Assembly (NCBI GenBank): GCA_031265005.1
Contig: JAISDD010000188.1
Coordinates: forward strand, 1-10,614
Length of the DNA stretch: 10,614 nucleotides
Direction: 5' to 3'
DNA from: Syntrophomonadaceae bacterium
GTDB taxonomy: Bacteria > Bacillota > Syntrophomonadia > Syntrophomonadales > Syntrophomonadaceae
The notes beneath the pieces were generated by a model, which saw only the letters and a list, made by a program, of their open reading frames with translations, did not search any database and was not told where the DNA came from. A program made the position numbers and the translations under genes. Each line of letters begins with the position of its first letter. Position 1 is the first letter of the stretch. Shown here one piece after another: positions 1-5,852 of this stretch.

Positions 1-1
1 T

Positions 2-775
2 TTAACGGTGGGGGTAATAACTAAACCGTTTTCTTTTGAAGGAAAAACGCGAGTGAACCAAGCCGAGAGGGGAATCCAGGCATTATCCCAAGAAGTGGAC
101 AGTTTGATTAAGATTCCTAATGACAGGTTGCTGCAGGTGGTGGATAAAAATACTGGCTTTAATGATGCTTTTAGAATTGCCGATGATATTTTAAGGCAAG
201 GGGTTCAAGGTATATCTAATTTGATTGCTGTACCTGGAGTAATAAACTGTGATTTTGCTGATGTGCAGACTATTATGAAAGATACTGGCTCCGCTTTGAT
301 GGGCATAGGTGCGGCTCATGGAGAGAATAGAGCGGCCGAAGCAGCTAGGATGGCTATTTCCAGTCCGCTTTTGGAAACTTCTATTGAAGGCTCTAGAGGA
401 GTGCTGTTTAATGTCAGCGGAGGGGAAAATCTAACATTATTTGAGATTTATGAAGCTGCCGATATTATTCACCAAGCGGTTGATGAAGAAGCTAATATTA
501 TATTTGGCGCTAATATTGATCCGGATTTAGGAGAAGAGGTAAGGATAACGGTTATTGCTACAGGATTTAGCGCCGGGCGCAACCAGCCGTTTATAGATAT
601 GCCGTTTAAAAAGTTGGGCAATATAAGTAAAGGATCCTCAGCGTCTTTTAACGAAAAAGCTGATTTAGACGGACCGTTTCGTAAACGGGGAACTACCAGT
701 AAAGAAAATACTGCGACTCCGTTTAGTGAAAGGTCGGATTTAGATATACCGCCTTTTCTGAGAAGAGGTAAATAG
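2..775 (+). CDS. ftsZ: Cell division protein FtsZ, 3' part (5' end outside window)
   Basis: FtsZ is the tubulin-like GTPase that polymerises into the cytoplasmic division ring and, in spore formers, the polar septum. The frame is open from base 2, so the gene starts upstream; the visible part is about 257 codons. It begins within the family hallmark [14 protein letters not shown], which follows the GTP-binding domain. Next comes the C-terminal tubulin-like domain, with [16 protein letters not shown] and then [20 protein letters not shown]. The GTPase signature GGGTGTG must lie upstream of the window. After ATGF there is a tail of about 65 residues ending in [12 protein letters not shown], which matches the conserved terminal peptide that docks FtsA, ZapA, SepF and similar partners. 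The tail is unusual because it contains two earlier, weaker versions of that peptide (separate entry). The gene ends with TAG and is followed by an intrinsic terminator, so it is probably not co-transcribed with spoIIGA. Identification is certain. Confidence 0.97.
   Translation, partial: LTVGVITKPFSFEGKTRVNQAERGIQALSQEVDSLIKIPNDRLLQVVDKNTGFNDAFRIADDILRQGVQGISNLIAVPGVINCDFADVQTIMKDTGSALMGIGAAHGENRAAEAARMAISSPLLETSIEGSRGVLFNVSGGENLTLFEIYEAADIIHQAVDEEANIIFGANIDPDLGEEVRITVIATGFSAGRNQPFIDMPFKKLGNISKGSSASFNEKADLDGPFRKRGTTSKENTATPFSERSDLDIPPFLRRGK
581..772 (+). repeat. Three degenerate tandem copies of the FtsZ C-terminal peptide
   Basis: Seen directly in the translation of the FtsZ tail. Unit 1 (581-640) reads [19 protein letters not shown]. 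Unit 2 (641-712) reads [17 protein letters not shown] then TTSKENT. Unit 3 (713-772) reads [19 protein letters not shown]. The shared pattern is aromatic F, an acidic D(L/M)D or D step, P-F, two or three basic residues, G, then S-K. Units 2 and 3 share SDLD/ADLD at the same register, and units 1 and 2 share G-x-x-S-K. Unit length is about 20-24 codons. Only unit 3 is a canonical docking peptide. That the array arose by duplication is inference from the pattern. Confidence 0.65.
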
Positions 776-849
776 TAATAAAATCTGCAAACGCATACGT
801 TAGTACATAAAGTAATTTTTTATAATTGCGAAAAACATATAAACGGATA

Positions 850-887
850 AAAAAACTGAGCAAAAGGCTCGGTTTTTTTATTTTTTT
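850..887 (+). terminator. Intrinsic terminator after ftsZ
   Basis: The stem ACTGAGC (855-861) pairs with GCTCGGT (867-873), with one T-G wobble and a five-base loop. The A-run before it can extend the stem into the following T-run (873-879). A second T-stretch continues to 887. This is a classic Rho-independent terminator placed about 80 nt after the ftsZ stop, and it separates ftsZ from the sporulation genes. Confidence 0.88.
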
Positions 888-955
888 GTTAGTTAAAAAT
901 TTTCCCCCCTTCCTTTAAGCAACAAAATCAACAATTTATTATTGGTAAAATATGT

Positions 956-1123
956 ATGTATTACTGCGAAAAGGTGAGCATAAAGATAAGAAAACTGATT
1001 GTTGAATATACCGAACACGCCCTGAAAGCCTGCTTAAAGAGGAGCATTGATAATTCCGCTGTTGTTGCCCGAAAGCAGTGTTGGCAGAAAATTGGCTGGG
1101 GTTTTTATACTATTCTTTATTAA
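956..1123 (+). CDS. Short unrecognised ORF, possibly a gene remnant
   Basis: This is an open frame of 55 codons from ATG 956, with an internal GTG at 974 that would give 49 codons. No convincing Shine-Dalgarno site precedes either start. The middle carries KIRKLIVEYTEHALKA and later RSIDNSAVV. The order Y-T-x-H-A-L followed by a basic stretch and an I-x-x-x-x-V pattern loosely recalls the N-terminal part of small DUF4258-type proteins. The C-terminal tail (QCWQKIGWGFYTILY) does not fit that family and runs straight into the palindromic element. It may be a decayed gene fragment, part of the repeat element, or non-coding. The family resemblance is by eye only and weak. The frame lies between the ftsZ terminator and the first long inverted repeat. 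Confidence 0.22.
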   Translation: MYYCEKVSIKIRKLIVEYTEHALKACLKRSIDNSAVVARKQCWQKIGWGFYTILY

Positions 1124-1126
1124 AAA

Positions 1127-1185
1127 CGCGGGCAAATATAACCTAATACCCTTTCAGGGCACTTAGGTCACGAGATTTGCCCGCG
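1127..1185. repeat. Nested perfect inverted repeat (59-nt long hairpin)
   Basis: CGCGGGCAAAT (1127-1137) is the exact reverse complement of ATTTGCCCGCG (1175-1185). Nested inside are ACCTAA (1141-1146) with TTAGGT (1163-1168), and CCCT (1149-1152) with AGGG (1156-1159) around a TTC loop. Together they give 21 base pairs in register with small internal loops. There is no T-run after it, so it is not a standard terminator. The patch is visibly GC-richer than the flanking DNA. It may be a mobile palindromic repeat or MITE-like element, or a structured RNA; the sequence alone cannot decide. Confidence 0.7.
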
Positions 1186-1198
1186 GCTAAAGAAAATA

Positions 1199-1226
1199 CC
1201 CCTGCGGGGCACACCCTTACGGGCAC
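1199..1226. repeat. Small GC-rich hairpins with GGGCAC direct repeats
   Basis: CCCC-TGC-GGGG (1199-1209) is followed by CCC-TTAC-GGG (1214-1223). The hexamer GGGCAC occurs at 1157-1162, 1207-1212 and 1221-1226. A CGAGAT also follows the first copy (1171-1176) and the last (1229-1234), which suggests partial duplication of a unit. The segment lies between the two longer inverted repeats and looks like part of the same compound element. Function unknown. Confidence 0.5.
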
Positions 1227-1234
1227 AGGCGAGA

Positions 1235-1284
1235 TAGTATATACTAATCCGCGCTAAGGGAACAGATTTAATTGCGGATTAGTA
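1235..1284. repeat. Palindrome TAGTATATACTA plus an 11-bp inverted repeat
   Basis: TAGTATATACTA (1235-1246) is a perfect 12-bp palindrome. It overlaps TACTAATCCGC (1242-1252), which is the exact reverse complement of GCGGATTAGTA (1274-1284) across a 21-nt gap. The remaining 67 nt to spoIIGA are AT-rich with no convincing -35/-10 pair or Spo0A box. The arms could be a protein-binding site or the edge of a palindromic mobile repeat. Confidence 0.6.
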
Positions 1285-1351
1285 ATAGTAAAGAAGAGTT
1301 CTGGTATATATCCATCATATTCAGTAAAAAAATTATCTTTCAGGTATTTAA

Positions 1352-2236
1352 ATGAGTGAGGTTACAGTTTATGCTGATCTGACTTTCTTGGTTAATTTTG
1401 TTTTAGATTTGTTGATATTGTGGGTAAGCGCGCGTTTATGCGCAATTAAGCTGCGGCCCAAACGGTTAATAATATCATCGCTGCTGGGAGGGATTTATGG
1501 AACCGGAATCATAATTTCCCCGGAGGCCTGGTATTATAGCTTCGGGGTTAAAGTATTAATGTCAGCGTTCTTAGTGTACATAGGGCTGAAACCACTATCA
1601 ATAAAACAACTGGTAAGCGGAATGATATATTTTTACCTGCTTTGTTTTGTTACGGCAGGGGCGGTTTGGGGATTGGCTTTGGCCAATGAAGGGCAAACGA
1701 TTAACAATATTTGGTATTTATTGCTCGCAGGAATTATATTGCTTATTTTATTGGGTTTGGGGGCTAATAGCTATGTAGAAAGAAAAGTGCTTCCTCATCG
1801 GTTGAATTATAAAGTGCGTCTGATCTTTTCTGAAAGTAGCAGTTGCGATGGAATTGGTTTTTTGGATACCGGCAACGGTTTAAGGGACCCTTTGAACGGG
1901 AAGCCGGTAGTAATTGCCGAGTATGACTTTCTGAAAAAATGTATACCGCCGGATTTACAGGAAATTATCGAAAAAAGTGGATGTGAAGAAGGGATATTAG
2001 AGGTTGTAGAAGATTGTTCCTGGAAAAATCGGCTGCGCATAATTCCTTATTCGTCTGTAGGCAAAGAGGCAGGGATTATGTTAGGAATACGCGCCGACAG
2101 GATTTTGGTCAACAAAGAAAACCGCGAGATGAAAAAAGAAAATGTAGTAATAGCTATTTGTTTGCACAAGTTAAATCATGATGACAGTTTTTGTATGCTG
2201 ATACCGTCTGCTTTAATAAAGGAAAATGGAGGGTAA
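1352..2236 (+). CDS. spoIIGA: Sporulation sigma-E processing aspartic peptidase SpoIIGA
   Basis: SpoIIGA is a membrane aspartic protease that removes the pro-sequence of sigma-E in the mother cell after polar septation, under control of the forespore signal SpoIIR. This 294-residue protein has the family layout. Roughly residues 8-140 are an N-terminal membrane domain with several hydrophobic segments, for example [16 protein letters not shown] near 10-25 and [17 protein letters not shown] near 121-137. A cytoplasmic protease domain follows. The catalytic motif FLDTGN lies at 170-175, with Asp172 as the expected catalytic residue, followed by [12 protein letters not shown] second conserved patch, IPYSSVG, is at 231-237. 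The ATG has only a weak AGGT site upstream. The stop is one base before the sigE start, so the two are translationally coupled and always co-transcribed, as in the Bacillus spoIIG operon. In Bacillus this operon is driven by sigma-A with Spo0A~P; no clear 0A box was found here. Confidence 0.95.
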   Translation: MSEVTVYADLTFLVNFVLDLLILWVSARLCAIKLRPKRLIISSLLGGIYGTGIIISPEAWYYSFGVKVLMSAFLVYIGLKPLSIKQLVSGMIYFYLLCFVTAGAVWGLALANEGQTINNIWYLLLAGIILLILLGLGANSYVERKVLPHRLNYKVRLIFSESSSCDGIGFLDTGNGLRDPLNGKPVVIAEYDFLKKCIPPDLQEIIEKSGCEEGILEVVEDCSWKNRLRIIPYSSVGKEAGIMLGIRADRILVNKENREMKKENVVIAICLHKLNHDDSFCMLIPSALIKENGG

Positions 2237-2237
2237 A

Positions 2238-2963
2238 ATGAATATTTTGAATAAGTGGTACTACCGGCTTAAAGCTTTTTTGCTTACATATTACTTCAGA
2301 AAAATATGGCCGGAATATGTTCATTATGTTGGTTCTACTGAAGTTTTGCCGCCCCCTTTGCATAAACAGGAAGAAATGGATTTGATCAGCCGCTTGGCTA
2401 AAGGGGATATGGCTGTAAAGCGCGACTTGATTGAACATAATTTGCGCTTGGTAGTATATATTGCCAAGAAATTTGAGAATACTGGCATTAACATTGAAGA
2501 TTTAGTTTCTATAGGGACTATCGGCCTTATAAAAGCTGTCAATACTTTTGACCCGAAAAAGAATATTAAATTGGCCACATATGCGTCCCGCTGCATAGAG
2601 AATGAAATTTTAATGTATTTGAGGCGTAATTTGAAAAACCGCATGGAAATATCTCTTGATGAACCGCTGAATGTAGATTGGGATGGGAATGAATTACTGT
2701 TATCGGATGTACTTGGTACTGAAGGAGATATGATATATAAAAAAGTGGAAAGCGACGCGGAAAAGAATTTGCTGCGCCAGGCAATGCACAAGTTGAATAA
2801 GCGTGAAAAAATCATAATTCAATTGCGTTTCGGGCTGACGGACGGAAAAGAAAAAACCCAAAAAGAAGTGGCGGATATTTTAGGTATTTCACAGTCTTAC
2901 ATTTCACGTTTAGAAAAAAGAATACTGAAAAGATTGCAAAGAGAGATCAGAAAAATAGAATAA
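2238..2963 (+). CDS. sigE: RNA polymerase sporulation sigma factor, pro-sigma-E
   Basis: Sigma-E directs early mother-cell transcription during sporulation. The start chosen is ATG 2238, because GGAGGG at 2228-2233 is well spaced for it; the in-frame ATG 2226 has no site of its own. This gives 241 residues, the usual length. Residues 1 to about 29 form the hydrophobic/basic pro-sequence ([18 protein letters not shown]), which anchors the inactive form at the membrane and is removed by SpoIIGA near the [12 protein letters not shown] junction. Region 2 includes [16 protein letters not shown] (68-83), [19 protein letters not shown] and [20 protein letters not shown] (111-130). Residues 139-160 carry the sigma-E-typical [21 protein letters not shown]. 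Region 4.2 is a helix-turn-helix near 205-231 with [13 protein letters not shown]. No truncation is seen. The gene is encoded one base after spoIIGA, its own activator protease. Confidence 0.97.
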   Translation: MNILNKWYYRLKAFLLTYYFRKIWPEYVHYVGSTEVLPPPLHKQEEMDLISRLAKGDMAVKRDLIEHNLRLVVYIAKKFENTGINIEDLVSIGTIGLIKAVNTFDPKKNIKLATYASRCIENEILMYLRRNLKNRMEISLDEPLNVDWDGNELLLSDVLGTEGDMIYKKVESDAEKNLLRQAMHKLNKREKIIIQLRFGLTDGKEKTQKEVADILGISQSYISRLEKRILKRLQREIRKIE

Positions 2964-3098
2964 ATAATTGTCGCATAACCCCTGATTTTAAGAAAAATGG
3001 TTATTTTAGAAAAGCTTTATATCTTGGGAATAATTAAAGCTGAGATAGTAAATAATCTAATAACAACCAACTTAAAGACACAATAAGGGGTGAAACTT

Positions 3099-3878
3099 TT
3101 GATTAATAAAGTTGAGATATGCAATGTAAATACTTCCCAATTACCGTTCTTAAAAAATGATGAAATGCGCCAGTTATTTGCTAAAGTTCAGAATGGTGAT
3201 CAGGAAGCCAGAGATACTCTAATTCATGGCAATTTGAGACTGGTATTAAGCGTAATTCAACGTTTCAGCAATAGAGGAGAATTTGTTGATGATTTATTCC
3301 AAGTCGGCTGTATAGGGCTTATCAAAGCCATTGATAATTTTGATTTAGGTCAAAACGTTCGATTTTCAACTTATGCGGTGCCAATGATTATCGGGGAAAT
3401 AAGGCGTTATCTGAGGGATAATAACATAGTGCGGGTATCAAGGTCATTGCGGGATATTGCTTATAAAGCATTGCAGATACGAGAAAAAATGACTAATGAT
3501 AATTCAGTTGAACCTACCTTGGCGCAAATCGCGGAACAATTGGAAGTTCCCAGAGAAGAAGTAGTATTTGCCCTGGACGCTATCCAAGAGCCGGTGTCAA
3601 TTTTTGAGCCTATATTCAACGATGGAGGGGACCCTATTCTGGTAATGGATCAGATAAGCGACGCTAAAAATAGCGACGAAACTTTATTGGAAAATATAGC
3701 TATAAATGAAGCTTTGAAAATGCTTAACGAAAGAGAAAAAAATATTGTGGCTTTACGTTTTTTCCATGATAAAACCCAGATGGAAGTAGCTGAAGAAATA
3801 GGTATATCTCAAGCGCAAGTTTCCCGATTGGAAAAGGCGGCGCTTAAACATTTAAAAAAATATATATATAATTATTGA
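3099..3878 (+). CDS. sigG: RNA polymerase sporulation sigma factor sigma-G (TTG start)
   Basis: Sigma-G is the late forespore sigma factor that switches on SASP, germination and DNA-protection genes. The preferred start is TTG 3099: the AAGGGGTGA site at 3085-3093 sits six bases upstream, and the resulting N-terminus MINKVEICNVNTSQLPFLKN matches the family start (NKVEIC-V-TS-LP-LKN). The alternative in-frame GTG 3090 lies inside that site. The protein has 259 residues. Region 2 shows NLRLVLSVIQRFSNRGEFVD, DDLFQVGCIGLIKAIDNFDL (64-83) and FSTYAVPMIIGEIRRYLRDN (89-108). Region 3 covers about 115-190 and includes IFNDGGDPILVMDQISD. Region 4 has the helix-turn-helix EEIGISQAQVSRLEK near 232-246. 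The gene is separated from sigE by about 135 nt, consistent with an additional forespore promoter (sigma-F/G in Bacillus), although I could not place one with confidence. Confidence 0.96.
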   Translation: MINKVEICNVNTSQLPFLKNDEMRQLFAKVQNGDQEARDTLIHGNLRLVLSVIQRFSNRGEFVDDLFQVGCIGLIKAIDNFDLGQNVRFSTYAVPMIIGEIRRYLRDNNIVRVSRSLRDIAYKALQIREKMTNDNSVEPTLAQIAEQLEVPREEVVFALDAIQEPVSIFEPIFNDGGDPILVMDQISDAKNSDETLLENIAINEALKMLNEREKNIVALRFFHDKTQMEVAEEIGISQAQVSRLEKAALKHLKKYIYNY

Positions 3879-3889
3879 GGTAAACAATA

Positions 3890-4039
3890 ATGAAAATAAA
3901 AGAATTATTAATAGTATTGGTTTTTTTATTATTAATAAGCGCAGTTGTAGATCCGATTTTTGAGGCTGAAAAAGCTTTTACCATCGATAATTTAGTACAA
4001 GCTGGTTTAACATATGACCTGGAGATTATGCATCCATGA
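3890..4039 (+). CDS. Small putative membrane/secreted protein gene downstream of sigG
   Basis: This is a 49-codon frame from ATG 3890 to TGA. Its ribosome-binding site GAGGT (3877-3881) overlaps the sigG stop codon and is eight bases from the ATG, so co-translation with sigG is likely. The product starts MKIKELL and has a hydrophobic stretch at about residues 5-20 (ELLIVLVFLLLISAVV), which is either an N-terminal membrane anchor or a signal peptide with possible cleavage near FEA-EKA. A short polar, mildly acidic tail follows, ending in DLEIMHP. I recognise no family. The stop lies four bases from the stop of the convergent MATE gene, so the frame could also be the surviving 5' end of a longer gene cut by a rearrangement. 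If real, it should be expressed with sigG in the forespore. Confidence 0.5.
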   Translation: MKIKELLIVLVFLLLISAVVDPIFEAEKAFTIDNLVQAGLTYDLEIMHP

Positions 4040-4043
4040 TTTT

Positions 4044-5486
4044 CTATGGACCTCCTATAGTACCGATTTTGTTTTTACTGTTTTCGGCGCGCAACATACC
4101 GCTTTTCCACAACTCCCAAAAAATACAGACTGCTGTTAGTGATGTGGCGGCCACATCCGAGATTGGCGGTGAAAGCCATACTCCCTCCAAACCCAAGTAT
4201 TTAGGCAGTATTAGCAATAAAGGGATAAGAAATAACACTTGGCGGGTTAAAAGTAATATGGTAGATTGTAATGGTTTTCCGATAGCTTGGAAATAACCGG
4301 AGCAAACAACTTGAAAACCCACAATGAACATAACAGCAAAAAACATAAGTAATGCGTGTGTGGCCATAGCAGTGGTTTCTGGTTCGTTGGAGGTAAACAG
4401 GCCAACCATTTGGCCGTTGAATAAGCGAATTGCGCCCCAGGAAATAACAGATAAAATAGTAGCGTAAATTACTGATTTTTTCAGAGTTTCACGCACACGG
4501 TAATACTGACGCGCGCCATAGTTATAACCAATGATAGGCTGGGCGCCTTGGGCCAATCCTACAATGGGCATGACTAATATCTGGGCCAGGCTGCCGACGA
4601 TGCCGAAAGCGGCTAAAGCCACATCGCCGCCATATACTACCAGGGTACGGTTTAGAATAAATTGCTGAACGCTGGTGGTAACTTGCATGGTAAAAGGCGC
4701 AAAACCGATAGCGATTATGCTGCGCACGTGATGAATTCGTATAAACAAATTATGAAAGCGGATTTTCAAATAGGAATGATTGGGCCTGAAAAAATAAGAC
4801 ATGACCCAAATGACCGCAAAAATTTGTCCCATTACCGAGCCTAAAGCGGCGCCTTGTACTCCCCACCCTAAACGCATAACAAAAATATAATTAAAAAATA
4901 CATTGACGATTCCCCCAAATAACTGCGTGAGCATTGCGGTAACCGGATTGCCTTCAGCGCGAATAATATTGTTCATTCCCATACTTACAGACATTAAAAT
5001 CACGCTGGGCATTAAAATTTTTAAATAATCTATCGCATATGGAAGCGTAGACGCGTCTGCTCCAATAAAAATTAACAAAGGTTCTATATAAAAATACATG
5101 CAAGCGCAGCAAATTACAGGGATCAAGACTAAAAGGCTCAAAGCGTTGCCCATAATAGCTTCAGCTTCTTCTGTTTTTTGTTGCCCTAAGCGTATAGATA
5201 TTAAGGTAGTAGCCCCTACGCCGATCAACATTAACAGCGCCATAAAAATAATAAAAATGGGAAAAGTCAAAGTAATGGCCGCGATGGCAATACCTCCCAC
5301 AGCATGGCCAATAAAAATCCTGTTTATTATTACGTATGAGGCGTTGGCCAGCATACCAACAATAGCAGGTACGGAAAAAGTCCATAATAAACTGTTTATA
5401 CTGCCGGTACCCATGATTTCAGTGCGATTTTCATTTTTATCTGGCGCCGTTGGCGCTTTGCCATAATCATTGTTTTTAAAAGTCAT
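4044..5486 (-). CDS. MATE-family multidrug efflux transporter
   Basis: This is a cytoplasmic-membrane cation/drug antiporter of the MATE family, closest by eye to the MepA-like branch common in Bacillota. The 480 residues give about 12 hydrophobic segments in two homologous halves. A hydrophilic N-terminus (1-25) precedes MGTGSINSLLWTFSVPAIVG, the usual MATE opening. The first half contains GGIAIAAITLTFPIFI (64-79), LGQQKTEEAEAIMGNAL (100-116) and IIRAEGNP (174-181). The second half contains GFAPFTMQVTTSVQQFILN (261-279), QGAQPIIGYNYGA (313-325) and QAIGKP (400-405). The start at 5486 is preceded by GGAGGT (GGAGG at 5496-5500 on the plus strand) at acceptable spacing. A sigma-A-type promoter lies upstream. 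Substrate is not predictable. The gene runs against all its neighbours and separates the sporulation block from dprA, which suggests it was inserted there. No linked MarR or TetR regulator is present in the window. Confidence 0.92.
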   Translation of the reverse strand: MTFKNNDYGKAPTAPDKNENRTEIMGTGSINSLLWTFSVPAIVGMLANASYVIINRIFIGHAVGGIAIAAITLTFPIFIIFMALLMLIGVGATTLISIRLGQQKTEEAEAIMGNALSLLVLIPVICCACMYFYIEPLLIFIGADASTLPYAIDYLKILMPSVILMSVSMGMNNIIRAEGNPVTAMLTQLFGGIVNVFFNYIFVMRLGWGVQGAALGSVMGQIFAVIWVMSYFFRPNHSYLKIRFHNLFIRIHHVRSIIAIGFAPFTMQVTTSVQQFILNRTLVVYGGDVALAAFGIVGSLAQILVMPIVGLAQGAQPIIGYNYGARQYYRVRETLKKSVIYATILSVISWGAIRLFNGQMVGLFTSNEPETTAMATHALLMFFAVMFIVGFQVVCSGYFQAIGKPLQSTILLLTRQVLFLIPLLLILPKYLGLEGVWLSPPISDVAATSLTAVCIFWELWKSGMLRAENSKNKIGTIGGP

Positions 5487-5546
5487 TTAACCATACCTCC
5501 GATGTTTGGTAGGTGACAAAAAATCTTTCATATGCAGATAAGTAGA

Positions 5547-5575
5547 ATTTTATGCTTTTGGCTGATATAAGTCAA
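5547..5575 (-). promoter_or_regulatory. Sigma-A-type promoter for the MATE gene
   Basis: On the minus strand, TTGACT (5570-5575) and TAAAAT (5547-5552) are separated by exactly 17 bases. They match the TTGACA/TATAAT consensus at five of six positions each. Transcription would start near 5540, leaving a leader of about 54 nt before the ATG with its GGAGGT site. No clear operator palindrome overlaps it. Confidence 0.72.
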
Positions 5576-5852
5576 TACAAGACAAAGTTAATGAAGTACT
5601 CTGCTTTATGTGAAATGTTACAGTACAGTGAAGAAACAAGCGGATAAAAACAAATCGCTTATGAGGCTCCTTTCGCCGACAATCAAACGAGATACGAAAA
5701 AATTAAATGTATGAAAAAAATTGAAAAAATGAAGGAAATAAAGAATAAATTATGTAAATTAAAAAGCTGAAGTAAAAACTTGCTTGAATTAAAATTTTAT
5801 GCTAACAATGAGTTTAACTAAATCATATTAAAAAACAGGCGGTAGGTGTGAA
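5576..5852. other. AT-rich intergenic region between MATE and dprA
   Basis: No gene was recognised here. The region contains a short hairpin, AAGCGG with the CGCTT of AATCGCTT (about 5639-5662), with no T-run. A 19-codon open frame (5711-5770) has no ribosome-binding site. Homopolymeric A-rich DNA fills 5695-5765. A poor promoter candidate for dprA is TTGCTT (5780-5785) with TAACAA (5803-5808) at 17-base spacing. AGGTG (5844-5848) serves as the dprA ribosome-binding site. Confidence 0.45.

Noticed and set aside
999..1006. Spo0A box candidate TTGTTGAA
   Set aside because: It has one mismatch, is isolated and lies about 350 nt from spoIIGA with the palindromic element in between.
2226..2237. 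Upstream ATG for sigE overlapping spoIIGA
   Set aside because: The GGAGGG that would drive sigE lies downstream of it and is correctly placed only for ATG 2238.
2324..2815. Long antisense open frame across sigE
   Set aside because: It is a shadow of the strongly conserved sigE coding strand; its translation is low-complexity Ser/Phe-rich with no start site.
2975..3008. Hairpin ATAACC/GGTTAT after sigE as terminator
   Set aside because: The stem is only six AT-rich pairs with an 18-nt loop and a broken T-run; too weak to call.
3006..3036. Sigma-F/G promoter for sigG around GGGAATAAT
   Set aside because: The -10 resemblance is partial and no GYATA-like -35 lies at the right distance.
4044..4060. 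Hairpin CTATGG/CCTATAG as terminator of the sigG unit
   Set aside because: It has a bulged stem and a delayed T-run inside the MATE coding end; it may be coincidental.
4036..4296. Plus-strand open frame of 86 codons
   Set aside because: It lies wholly within the antisense of the MATE coding sequence and shows no independent features.
5711..5770. 19-codon Lys-rich open frame upstream of dprA
   Set aside because: It has no ribosome-binding site and arises from A-rich DNA.
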